A DNA stretch of 64,000 nt. Origin: Aquimarina sp. RZ0. GTDB taxonomy: Bacteria > Bacteroidota > Bacteroidia > Flavobacteriales > Flavobacteriaceae. Shown one piece after another: positions 1-8,233 of this stretch. The notes beneath the pieces are model-generated. The model ran no database searches. It saw only the letters and a program-made list of their open reading frames with translations, and had not been told where the DNA came from. Where the stretch lies: the NCBI RefSeq assembly GCF_008370685.1, contig NZ_VTZU01000038.1:1-64000 (forward strand), in the 5' to 3' direction. Positions within the stretch are counted from its first letter, which is position 1. Every line of letters begins with the position of its first letter. The position numbers and the translations under genes were made by a program.

Positions 1-489
1 AGATATTTTTCATAATTATTTAAAGCAATTATCAGAACATAAGCCTAATGAGTTAAAAATTGTGGTCATTGACAATGCTGGATTTCATTCTACAAAAGAT
101 ATGGAAATACCTGAAAATATTAAACTCCTCAGAATACCATCATATACTCCCGAATTAAATCCTTGTGAGCAAGTCTGGGCTTAGAGCATGTTTAAAAACA
201 ATGCAAACTGATTGTCAGTAGTTTGGTGTTCTGACGACACTTCAAATCGACGACATATCGAGATATGTTGCTTATTTGAAGTAAAGTCAAGGTTGTCAAA
301 GTAATGACCAGCAGGTAGAAGGGTTTTTAAACATACTCTTATATAAAAAAGAGGTTCAAAAATAAAACGTATAATAATTTAAAAGAATTAAAAGATTGGC
401 TGAAGCAATTTGTTGAAAGTATGAGACAAGAAACAATAAAATCTATTGTTGGAAATCATCACTATCTAAATGCTTTTTATGCGAAATAG
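1..489 (+). pseudogene. IS630-type transposase, C-terminal part, split by a 155 bp insertion
   Basis: The reading frame enters from the window edge and ends at a TAG at 487-489. It holds the last two parts of an IS630/Tc1-like DDE catalytic core: the second Asp in IVVIDNAGFH, followed by SYTPELNPCEQVW, whose Glu is the third catalytic residue. Right after VWA the frame hits a TAG created by an inserted repeat (184-338). Removing the repeat and one copy of its TTA target duplication restores an open frame VWAYIKKRF through to HHYLNAFYAK and the normal stop. The gene was therefore whole before the insertion and is now inactive. The N-terminal half lies outside the window. Family assignment rests on motifs only. 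Confidence 0.85.
184..338. mobile_element. 155 bp MITE-like element, family 1 copy 1 (inside transposase)
   Basis: The element has terminal inverted repeats, GAGCATGTTTAAAAAC on the left and the complement of GAGTATGTTTAAAAAC on the right. It is flanked by a TTA duplication (181-183 and 339-341). A second copy at 40020-40174 has the same length and differs at only two positions by my reading. The interior contains a long stem-loop whose arms are CTTCAAAT/ATTTGAAG and CATATC/GATATG. There is no coding frame, so it must be mobilised in trans. The GAG terminus and 3 bp TNA target resemble the IS1031 group of the IS5 family (inference). Confidence 0.85.
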
Positions 490-508
490 ATAACCGTAAT
501 TTGTATTA

Positions 509-668
509 TACGATTTGTGATTAAAAAATTCGTATAAATTCATTGAATTATTTTTTCTTTATGCAAGGCAAAAAAATCAAGCATAGCTGTAGCTACGGTT
601 TATTTTTTAAACGAAGTAGAAAGGAAAAAGAAACGATGAATATGCGAAATTTTTAGTTATAAATCGTA
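509..668. mobile_element. 160 bp foldback MITE-like element, family 2 copy A
   Basis: The ends are TACGATTTGTGATTAAAAA and the complement of TACGATTTATAACTAAAAA, and the whole unit is an imperfect palindrome centred on AGCATAGCTGTAGCTACGG. A TTA duplication flanks it at 506-508 and 669-671. Near-identical copies occur at 23098-23257, 31004-31163 and 38537-38695, and a diverged one at 3750-3910. It lies 19 bases after the transposase stop codon and encodes nothing. Confidence 0.85.
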
Positions 669-671
669 TTA

Positions 672-1162
672 CATGAGATTTGATAATTTTTCATTGAATG
701 AATCTCATAACATTCTGAAATTTCTCATACAAGAAACAGGAAATCCTGGGAGTAATGGAAGTGGATTGTGATTCATTTGTACAACTTTCTCCAGTATTTC
801 ATGGGCCATTTGAACTACATTGATTGAGGACATAGGATTGTTCTTTCTTTGTAAATTTTTGACTAGCTTTAATTGTTATTTTTTTTGTGCACAATAATTT
901 ATTTTAATAGTTAATACTTAAATTAACATTAATAAATTTTGCTCAAAGATTTTTTTCTATTCAGATACGTATCATTGTCCTTTTATCAGTGGTAAGAGCG
1001 TAAGCCACACGCTAAAATTTAGCCTGAATATGCGATTAAAAATGAAGTGTTCTTAGTGATAGTTCAATGAGTACTATAAATATAGATCAAAGTTATATTG
1101 GTTGATGCTAAGTTGTTAAATATATAGCACAAGTGTTAGATTTTACTGAATAATTAATATTA
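672..1162. other. Intergenic stretch without a supported gene
   Basis: This is an AT-rich stretch between the repeat and the histidine kinase gene. The only open frame I noticed is a 42-codon one on the minus strand (705-833, starting MSSINVVQMAHEILEKVVQ). I do not recognise it; it may be a remnant of a longer gene or chance. No hairpin terminator or RNA gene is apparent. Confidence 0.5.
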
Positions 1163-3373
1163 TTATGAAGCTTTTGAAATTTTACCGTTAATATTTGTTT
1201 CAATTTTCCGAAAGAACTCTTCATTTTTGTATGGTTTTCTTAAGAAATCATTGAAACCTGAATCTGGATGAAGAATTGCTTCGACTGTATCCTGAGTATC
1301 TGATGCTGTCAATGCTATAATAGGAACATTATGATTAAATTTTCTAATCATTTTGGTAGATTCCATACCGCCCATATTTGGCATATTTAGATCCATTAAT
1401 ATAAGGTCATATCTTTTTTCTTTAACCATTTCTATTGCTATAAGTCCATCACTTGCAATTTCAGAATAATAACCTTTTGTTTTGAGAATGTTTTGTGTGA
1501 CTATTTGATTTATTTTGTTGTCTTCAACAATTAGAATGTTATAAGTTTTAGTGTTTAAAATAGTGATACAATTCTTAGCTGTTTCTAACTTATTATTCGT
1601 TTTGTTGGTTAAGTCAATTTCAAAAGAAATTGAAAAATAAAAGGTGGTTCCTTTTCCAGGAGCGCTTTTTATTTTAATATCCCCTCCATGGAGCTGAACA
1701 AGGTTTTTTACGATATGTAATCCAAGACCTGTTCCTGTAGTATGATCTTTAGAATTAGCTTGGGAAAATTTTTCAAAAATTACTTCTTGTTTATCTATAG
1801 GAATTCCTCTTCCATCATCTTTTATTTCAAAAGTAATCTTGACCCTATTATTGGTAATAACTGGGTTAATGAAATTCAACCAAATATTTCCATTCTTGGT
1901 GAATTTATTAGCGTTACTAATAAGATTAATGAAGATTTGCGATAATCGTACTGAATCTCCAATCAATAAGTTTGGGATATCACTATCAAAATTAAGATGC
2001 AATACATTTCCATTTTTTTCTGTCTGATATTCAAATGAATTTTTAATATCGTCTGCAAGGTTTTTAATATTGTATAGGGACTTGTCTAGACGTATTTCAT
2101 ACGATTCCATTTTAGAAACCTGAAGCACATCATTTATTAAATTAAGTAAGTGATCTGCTGAGAACTTCATTAATTTTATAAACCGATGGTTTTCTTCATC
2201 CTTAATTCTTTCCATTAAAATTGATGATAATCCTACAACTCCGTATAATGGAGTTCTAAGTTCGTGACTTACAGTAGAAATGAATTTTGTTTTAACCTCT
2301 GCAAGGCGATCAGATTTTTCTTTTGCAATTTTGAGCTGTTTATTTCTTAAGGTCAGAGATTTTCCCAGAACTTTTGTTTTTCTATGGTTATATATAAAGA
2401 AACAAAAGAATATTAGACATAGTAAAAGAAGAGATATAGTAAATATAGAGATGGTTTGAGATTGTTTTGCTTTTCGTGTTTCTATAGTATTTTTTTCTTC
2501 GCTTACTATTAACTGCTTTTTGTATTGTTCTGCTTCTAATTTTTCTATATCAAGGGCAGTTTGATGATGTTTAGTGTATTTTTTAAGAATTTTATATGCT
2601 TTATCTTCTTTACCAATTTTGACTAACAGATATTCATACTTTTTGTAAATAGTCATTGCTTGCCTAAAAAGCTGATTATTTTCTGCAATAGTAGCGGCTA
2701 ATTCATAATATTTTATGGCCTTGTTGTATTTGCTTTTGTGATGATAATAATCTCCATAGCTAGTGTACGTAGTAACCAATTCTGAAATATATTGTCTTCG
2801 ACTAATAAAATATTTTTCACATTTTTCGAGTAAATGATGTGCTTCATTATAATCTTTTGTTTTTATATAAACATTTGCAAGGTTTAATGCAATAAGATGT
2901 TGAGTTTTTTCATTTAAATCATTAAAATTATCCTGTATATATTTTATTCTTTTAAGAGCTTTTCTAGGTTTATTAAATCCATTTATGTAAACCAAAGCAA
3001 TATTATTATTTATGTCTATTGTCAATTCTGGAGAGTCTTTGAGCTCTTTTATAAACAATTCTGCAATTTTATAACTTTTAAGTGCTTCTTTATGATCTTT
3101 GGTTGAAAAGTGTATTTTTCCAAGAAAATTATAAGAATACCCTTTTAAATAATATTCTTGTTTAGAATTAAATTTTTCTGAGATATCAATTATTGATTCA
3201 ATAATCCTAATACCATTAGCTTTACCTATTGAATTTAAATGTTCTTCTGTATGTATGATTGCACTCTTTAGTTCATGAAATGACATTTCCTCATATTGTT
3301 GCGTATATACAACGACATAAAATAAATGCATATATATAAAACATATATATTTGAGAATTTTAAAATTCTTCAT
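1163..3373 (-). CDS. TPR-containing hybrid sensor histidine kinase with receiver domain
   Basis: This is a membrane-anchored two-component hybrid kinase of 736 residues. An N-terminal signal/anchor segment (about 1-24) is followed by a periplasmic region with tetratricopeptide-like helical repeats (about 70-270), a coiled segment, and one membrane helix (about 308-328). The cytoplasmic part has a HisKA domain with phospho-acceptor His370 in STVSHELRTPL and an HATPase domain with N (SNANKF), G1 (DDGRGIP) and G2 (GTGLGLHIV) boxes. A C-terminal receiver carries phospho-acceptor Asp661 in LMDLNMP and Lys713. All catalytic residues are present. The signal sensed is unknown; TPR hybrid kinases are common in Flavobacteria. 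It is monocistronic, with no output regulator alongside. Confidence 0.93.
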   Translation of the reverse strand: MKNFKILKYICFIYMHLFYVVVYTQQYEEMSFHELKSAIIHTEEHLNSIGKANGIRIIESIIDISEKFNSKQEYYLKGYSYNFLGKIHFSTKDHKEALKSYKIAELFIKELKDSPELTIDINNNIALVYINGFNKPRKALKRIKYIQDNFNDLNEKTQHLIALNLANVYIKTKDYNEAHHLLEKCEKYFISRRQYISELVTTYTSYGDYYHHKSKYNKAIKYYELAATIAENNQLFRQAMTIYKKYEYLLVKIGKEDKAYKILKKYTKHHQTALDIEKLEAEQYKKQLIVSEEKNTIETRKAKQSQTISIFTISLLLLCLIFFCFFIYNHRKTKVLGKSLTLRNKQLKIAKEKSDRLAEVKTKFISTVSHELRTPLYGVVGLSSILMERIKDEENHRFIKLMKFSADHLLNLINDVLQVSKMESYEIRLDKSLYNIKNLADDIKNSFEYQTEKNGNVLHLNFDSDIPNLLIGDSVRLSQIFINLISNANKFTKNGNIWLNFINPVITNNRVKITFEIKDDGRGIPIDKQEVIFEKFSQANSKDHTTGTGLGLHIVKNLVQLHGGDIKIKSAPGKGTTFYFSISFEIDLTNKTNNKLETAKNCITILNTKTYNILIVEDNKINQIVTQNILKTKGYYSEIASDGLIAIEMVKEKRYDLILMDLNMPNMGGMESTKMIRKFNHNVPIIALTASDTQDTVEAILHPDSGFNDFLRKPYKNEEFFRKIETNINGKISKAS

Positions 3374-4043
3374 TATCTATTTCAATTTTGGGGTAAACAA
3401 ATATATTAAAAAATAACAAAAACAACAGATTAAATGCCTTTTTTTATGATTAAAAACTATTATTTAGTGATTATTATTAATTAGTGTAGTATTAAACTTT
3501 CTTATTTGTATTTATAAATTATACTTAAAATAAGTTTACAAATCTTTTTTTCCGGATGTAATTGAGCTGGTTTTAGCTTAAAGTACGCTAATTTTTTTCT
3601 ACTCAGTAAATCCCTATATTATATTTACTCGATGATAGAGAGTTTAGATGGAGGCTTGCTTCAAAATCATTTTTTTTTCAATAAATGCCTGGTAGGCCTG
3701 CCCTGAGCTATTTTACTAAGATTAAGAATTTATTAAATTGATAGTATTATACGATTTACGAATAAAAATTTCGCATCTAATGACATTCTTTTTCTACTAT
3801 ATTTTCTTCATAAAATGAAACAATAGCTATGGCTATTCTTTAATTTGATTCATCAATCTAGCGAAAAATCCTTGCCATTATTTTTACGAAATTCTCACCC
3901 GTAAATCGTATTAGTAGATAATTTCATTTGAGAACGGCATAACCAATAACAATGAACCATCTGTTTTGTTTAGAGGTATAACGATACTGTAAGGGGATTG
4001 GAGAAATATAATAACGGTTTGCGAAATAGTAACTGTATAATAA
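3374..4043. other. Long intergenic stretch holding a diverged repeat
   Basis: About 670 bases without a coding frame. It contains the diverged family 2 foldback repeat at 3750-3910. The rest is AT-rich sequence that would include the upstream region of the kinase gene; I see no RNA gene. Confidence 0.6.
3750..3910. mobile_element. Diverged foldback MITE-like element, family 2 copy E
   Basis: It has the family 2 ends (TACGATTTACG and the complement of TACGATTTACGG) and a TTA duplication at 3747-3749 and 3911-3913. The interior differs strongly from the other copies but keeps a central hairpin, AATAGCTATGGCTATT. Length is 161 bp. The divergence suggests an older insertion or a subfamily. Confidence 0.7.
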
Positions 4044-4580
4044 CTATTTTTCGAAAAAACTAAAAACAGAGCCTCCATATCTACGGGAGTGACTAAAATG
4101 ATTTGAATCTTCTATTTTTGTATGTTTAGAATGTTCTATGATGAGTACTCCATCTTCATTAAGAAGATTATTTTGAAAAACTAATTCTGCAATTTTTTTA
4201 AACTGCGTTGCGGTAAAGTCATAAGGTGGGTCTGCAAAAATTATATCTGATTTTTGTTTTACCTTCTCCAGGTAATTATAGACATCACTTTTTATAGTTT
4301 CTATTTCAAAATTAAGTTCTTGAGCAGTGTTTTTTATATAACTGACACAGGCATAATGAGAATCTACAGCAGTAATTTTATTTGATCCACGAGATGCAAA
4401 TTCATAACTTATATTACCTGTTCCAGAAAAAAGATCTAATAATGAAGTCTGAGAAAAGGTATACTGATTATTTAAAATATTAAACAAGCCTTCCTTTGCC
4501 ATATCTGTGGTAGGACGAACTGGTAGTTTTTTTGGGGCTTGTAATCTTTTACCTTTATATATTCCTGAAATAATGCGCAT
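4044..4580 (-). CDS. rsmD: 16S rRNA (guanine(966)-N(2))-methyltransferase RsmD
   Basis: This enzyme methylates N2 of G966 in 16S rRNA using S-adenosylmethionine. The 178-residue protein begins MRIISGIYKGKRL, typical of RsmD. It has the SAM-binding motif LDLFSGTGNIS (about 48-58) and the catalytic DPPY motif (117-120) of N6-adenine/N2-guanine methyltransferases. Length fits the family. It starts one base after the stop of the upstream DUF3822 gene, so the two are in one transcription unit, a pairing commonly seen in Bacteroidota. Confidence 0.95.
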   Translation of the reverse strand: MRIISGIYKGKRLQAPKKLPVRPTTDMAKEGLFNILNNQYTFSQTSLLDLFSGTGNISYEFASRGSNKITAVDSHYACVSYIKNTAQELNFEIETIKSDVYNYLEKVKQKSDIIFADPPYDFTATQFKKIAELVFQNNLLNEDGVLIIEHSKHTKIEDSNHFSHSRRYGGSVFSFFEK

Positions 4581-4581
4581 A

Positions 4582-5412
4582 TTAAAAATGACTTAGTAAA
4601 ACAAAATGTTGATGTGGTTCTATTGTATGCATAGTTTCTGGTAGCTTATATGTGTGGTTTCTATGTCCAAAATTTATATTTCGAATATACTTATCAGCAA
4701 TGGTATAATAGTCACTATTTTTAGAAATATTGCCTAAAAATATTAGTTGAAATTCTTCGGGATTCAATCTAAGCTGTTCTGCTGTAAACATCAAATAATA
4801 GAGAAAGTCATCTTTGTTTTCATAAATATATGAATTACTTAATATTAATTTTCCCTTATTAACAACAACCAAATCAAAATATTTGAAATTCATGTGTGAA
4901 TACACTAAAATTGATTCATTATTTTTTTCTTTGGTAAGTATATTATCCACTAATATAGTTGAAGAATGTTTGAATGTAAAAGAACCAAATGTTTCAAAAA
5001 AGAAGTTGTTAATGTTTGTATAAGGAATATAAACAGTAACAATATCATGTTGTTCTAATTCGTCATAAGCAATAAAATCACTATCCAGAATCTTTATGTT
5101 ATATGAAAGATATTCATTTAATAATTGTGGGTCAAAAAGGGCTTTGGGAACAAAGGTATAAAGATCATTTTGATAAATAATCTCGATAGTACTAAATTCA
5201 TATTTTAGTTTTGGATGGTGGTCAAGAGTATATTTTATTTTGTCAAGTACCTGTTGCGGAGATAATTGTATCCCAAAATTGTCATAGTCCAGCACAAGAA
5301 CTTCATTTTCTTGATTTAGGACACAAAAAGAAAGTCCATTCAGACTTACCTGAATGGACAATATATAGTTTGTAATTTCTGAAATATTATTCTTTTTTAT
5401 CGTTTGAGTCAT
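4582..5412 (-). CDS. DUF3822 family protein
   Basis: This 276-residue protein has no signal peptide or membrane segment. Its opening (SIQVSLNGLSFCVLNQENEVL) and the alternating strand pattern resemble DUF3822, a Bacteroidota family with an actin/hexokinase-like fold prediction and no known reaction. It is followed directly by rsmD and its start overlaps the end of the upstream gene by 26 bases, so all three are probably cotranscribed. A link to ribosome maturation is only a neighbourhood inference. Confidence 0.8.
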   Translation of the reverse strand: MTQTIKKNNISEITNYILSIQVSLNGLSFCVLNQENEVLVLDYDNFGIQLSPQQVLDKIKYTLDHHPKLKYEFSTIEIIYQNDLYTFVPKALFDPQLLNEYLSYNIKILDSDFIAYDELEQHDIVTVYIPYTNINNFFFETFGSFTFKHSSTILVDNILTKEKNNESILVYSHMNFKYFDLVVVNKGKLILSNSYIYENKDDFLYYLMFTAEQLRLNPEEFQLIFLGNISKNSDYYTIADKYIRNINFGHRNHTYKLPETMHTIEPHQHFVLLSHF

Positions 5413-6040
5413 AGGTTTTAGGCCAATTACCTGTAGTATTTACCTCTGCCATAGAACCTACGGATAGATATGGTCCATCGACACCTTCTACAGATACTAA
5501 TTGTTTTTCTTGATATAATAAGTCTTTGTCAAGATCATGTAGCAGAATATCCTTAGATACTTTAGCTTCAAAAACACTTATTCTGATCCCATTCTTATCG
5601 ATAAAACCAGCATCCAGTTCAAATTTTGCATCCTTACCTTTTACAGGTACAGTCATCATATTTTTATAACGATCTGTTCCTTTAAACAAAGAATCTTTTA
5701 CAGACGCATAGCCAAGAGTATCAACCACCACAGTATCTCTAGGTTCATCAATTTGCAAAACTTTATTAAACCTGATAAAACTAGAATCTCTTCGCTGGGT
5801 AAGTGTAAACTTAGCAGTATCTATAAAAGTAATTAACTTGGTCGGATCCTTTTCAAATTTTCCAGTAACTGTTTTATGAGCTAATTCTGCTTGTCGGATA
5901 TCTTTCAAACTCTTAATAGCTAGTGCGTAGCGTGCTTTTTTCTCTTTATTAAATTTTACAGGACCTATAATAGAATTATATACCATGTATCCTAAGGCTG
6001 CGATGACTACCCATAGAACTAATTGAAGAACAATTTTCAT
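5387..6040 (-). CDS. Membrane-anchored conserved hypothetical protein
   Basis: The 217-residue protein starts with a single hydrophobic helix (about 4-25), then a Lys-rich stretch and a soluble domain that would face the periplasm. The region after the helix (RYALAIKSLKDIRQAELAHKT, near 38-58) is mostly helical and recalls pilin-like or T9SS-associated small anchors, but I do not recognise a named family. It heads the transcription unit containing the DUF3822 gene and rsmD, and its 3' end overlaps the next gene. A TAGATTTG box on the minus strand at 6075-6082 is a fitting promoter. Confidence 0.75.
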   Translation of the reverse strand: MKIVLQLVLWVVIAALGYMVYNSIIGPVKFNKEKKARYALAIKSLKDIRQAELAHKTVTGKFEKDPTKLITFIDTAKFTLTQRRDSSFIRFNKVLQIDEPRDTVVVDTLGYASVKDSLFKGTDRYKNMMTVPVKGKDAKFELDAGFIDKNGIRISVFEAKVSKDILLHDLDKDLLYQEKQLVSVEGVDGPYLSVGSMAEVNTTGNWPKTYDSNDKKE

Positions 6041-6074
6041 TTTATAATTTAGCTTTTAGACATTAGTGTATACG

Positions 6075-6082
6075 CAAATCTA
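6075..6082 (-). promoter_or_regulatory. Bacteroidota -7 box for the gene ending at 5387
   Basis: On the minus strand this reads TAGATTTG, matching the TAnnTTTG -7 consensus, about 35 bases before the start at 6040. I did not find a well-spaced -33 TTTG. Confidence 0.5.
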
Positions 6083-6127
6083 CAATTTTTTTTTAATCGT
6101 AAAAGTTTAAAGCCAAAAAATCATTGT

Positions 6128-6135
6128 TATCTTTG
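6128..6135 (+). promoter_or_regulatory. Bacteroidota -7 box for the helicase gene
   Basis: TATCTTTG matches TAnnTTTG exactly and lies 41 bases before the ATG at 6177. A partial -33 match (TTTA at 6106-6109) is spaced 18 bases upstream. It is divergent from the promoter at 6075-6082. Confidence 0.55.
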
Positions 6136-6176
6136 ATTTATTAACAGAATATGAATTTAATGGGTATTGATTTTTC

Positions 6177-7607
6177 ATGAGGGAAACAGAATTTTATCAG
6201 TTTTTAAAAGACGATTTTCCTTTTGAACCAACTGTAAAACAGGATATTGTGCTTCAAAAGCTATCTCAGTTTATACTGTCTGAGGATAAAAACTCCCTTT
6301 TTTTATTAAAAGGGTACGCAGGAACAGGGAAGACTACTTTAATAGGTACTTTAGTAAAAAACCTTTGGAAAGCTAAATTAAATTTTGTTTTATTAGCACC
6401 AACCGGTCGTGCTGCAAAGGTGATTAGTAATTATTCTGGGAGACAGGCACAGACAATTCATCGTAATATATATTATCCAAAAAAGAATACTAATGGAGGG
6501 ATGGCTTTTCAGCTAAAACAAAATAAAAGTAGAAATACGATTTTTATTGTTGATGAAGCGTCTATGATTCCTGACACTCCGAGTGATAATAAACTATTCG
6601 AAAATGGATCATTATTAGATGATCTAATGCTATATGTATATTCTGGTCATAACTGTAAGATTCTTTTTATTGGAGATACAGCCCAATTACCACCAGTAAA
6701 ACTTGAAGTAAGCCCTGCATTAGATCCAGATACATTATCCCTGGGATTTCATAAAGATGTAACACAGATCGAATTAGACGAAGTAGTAAGGCAAGCAGAG
6801 AATAGTGGGATTTTAATGAACGCAACATCGTTACGAGATATTTTAAATGAAGGGTTCTATGATTCTTTTCAATTTGATATTTCAGATTATGTAGATATTA
6901 TCAGATTAGTAGATGGTCATGATATTATGGACGCACTCAATGAATCATATGCCAGTAAAGGGCATGAAGAATCAGTTATTATTTTGCGTTCTAATAAAAG
7001 AGCTAATATTTATAATCAACAAATTCGTTCCAGAATACTTTTTCAAGAAGAAGAACTTTCTGCAGGCGATTATTTAATGGTCGTTAAAAATAATTATTTC
7101 TGGTTAGACACTAAAAGTGAGGCAGGTTTTATTGCCAATGGCGATATAATTAAAATATTAGAAATTTATGCTATTAAGGAGTTATACGGTTTTCGTTTTG
7201 CTGAAGTTAAGATGGCGATGGTAGATTATCCTGATCAAAAACATATAGAAACTGTATTGATACTGGATACCTTGACATCAGAGACACCTTCACTGTCTTA
7301 TGAGGAATCAAACAAATTGTACCAAGAGGTAATGAAAGATTTTGAAGATGAAAAATCAAAATATAAAAAATTTATTGGAGTAAAGAATAATAAGTTTTTT
7401 AACGGGTTACAGGTAAAATTTTCCTATGCAATTACTTGCCATAAATCTCAAGGAGGTCAATGGGATACTGTATTTATTGAGCAACCATATCTTCCAGACG
7501 GAGTTATTAATAAAGACTATTTAAGGTGGTTGTATACGGCAGTTACACGCGCAAAAGAAAAATTATATCTTATTGGTTTTAAAGATGATTTTTTTACAGA
7601 AAACTGA
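6177..7607 (+). CDS. RecD-like superfamily 1 DNA helicase (AAA family ATPase)
   Basis: A 476-residue ATP-dependent helicase of the RecD/Pif1-like superfamily 1B. Walker A is GYAGTGKTT (about 45-53) and Walker B is FIVDEASM. Motif III is FIGDTAQLPPV. The C-terminal UvrD-like box includes YAITCHKSQGGQW and the terminal arginine-finger motif YTAVTRAKEKLYL. It is shorter than RecD of RecBCD and has no RecB/RecC neighbours, so it is a stand-alone helicase rather than an exonuclease V subunit. A convincing promoter precedes it, and the DUF4126 gene follows 13 bases later. The biological role, presumably in DNA repair or recombination, is inferred from the family. Confidence 0.88.
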   Translation: MRETEFYQFLKDDFPFEPTVKQDIVLQKLSQFILSEDKNSLFLLKGYAGTGKTTLIGTLVKNLWKAKLNFVLLAPTGRAAKVISNYSGRQAQTIHRNIYYPKKNTNGGMAFQLKQNKSRNTIFIVDEASMIPDTPSDNKLFENGSLLDDLMLYVYSGHNCKILFIGDTAQLPPVKLEVSPALDPDTLSLGFHKDVTQIELDEVVRQAENSGILMNATSLRDILNEGFYDSFQFDISDYVDIIRLVDGHDIMDALNESYASKGHEESVIILRSNKRANIYNQQIRSRILFQEEELSAGDYLMVVKNNYFWLDTKSEAGFIANGDIIKILEIYAIKELYGFRFAEVKMAMVDYPDQKHIETVLILDTLTSETPSLSYEESNKLYQEVMKDFEDEKSKYKKFIGVKNNKFFNGLQVKFSYAITCHKSQGGQWDTVFIEQPYLPDGVINKDYLRWLYTAVTRAKEKLYLIGFKDDFFTEN

Positions 7608-7620
7608 TATGTTTTAGAAT

Positions 7621-8184
7621 ATGCAAGAAACTATTTTGAGTATTTGTTTGGGTATAGGATTGGCAGCATCTGCCGGTTTTAGAGTGTTTTTGCCATTGTT
7701 AGCAGTAAGCATAGCAGGATATTATGGTGTAATTCCACTAAATTCTGATTGGCAGTGGGTAGGGAGTACTGTAACCTTAATCGTTTTATCTATAGCAACG
7801 ATAATCGAGATTTTTGCTTACTACATTCCATGGTTTGACAATTTACTTGATACCATTGCAATTCCGTTAGCAGCAATAGCAGGAACTGCCGTGATGGTAT
7901 CTACGCTAGTTGATGTGAGCCCTTTAGTTACTTGGGCATTAGCTATCATTGCTGGTGGAGGTACGGCTGCAACTGTAAAAAGTACTATGAGTGCATCCAG
8001 ATTAACATCAACAGTTACAACAGGAGGATTAGCAAATCCTTTACTAGCAACTATTGAAACAGGTACTGCTTCTATAATGTCGGTACTTTCTATTTTTTTA
8101 GCCCCGTTGGCAATTATTTTAGTAGTATTGATATTATTTGGATTAAGAAAAGTTTATAAAAAACTATTTTCAAGGTCTTCTTGA
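7621..8184 (+). CDS. DUF4126 family membrane protein
   Basis: A 187-residue integral membrane protein with about five hydrophobic segments. It shows the pattern of DUF4126: the start SICLGIGLAASAGFRVFLPL, a polar loop with DWQW, and a Gly/Ala-rich middle (IIAGGGTAATVKST). No function is established for the family. It follows the helicase gene after 13 bases and is probably cotranscribed with it. Confidence 0.85.
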   Translation: MQETILSICLGIGLAASAGFRVFLPLLAVSIAGYYGVIPLNSDWQWVGSTVTLIVLSIATIIEIFAYYIPWFDNLLDTIAIPLAAIAGTAVMVSTLVDVSPLVTWALAIIAGGGTAATVKSTMSASRLTSTVTTGGLANPLLATIETGTASIMSVLSIFLAPLAIILVVLILFGLRKVYKKLFSRSS

Positions 8185-8233
8185 AAATAGATATAAAAAA
8201 GTTATTTTTGACATTGCAAAAAAGCAAGCAATT

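Noticed and set aside
705..833. 42-codon minus-strand frame as a gene
   Set aside because: No recognisable family, no promoter or terminator; kept only as a remark on the intergenic stretch.
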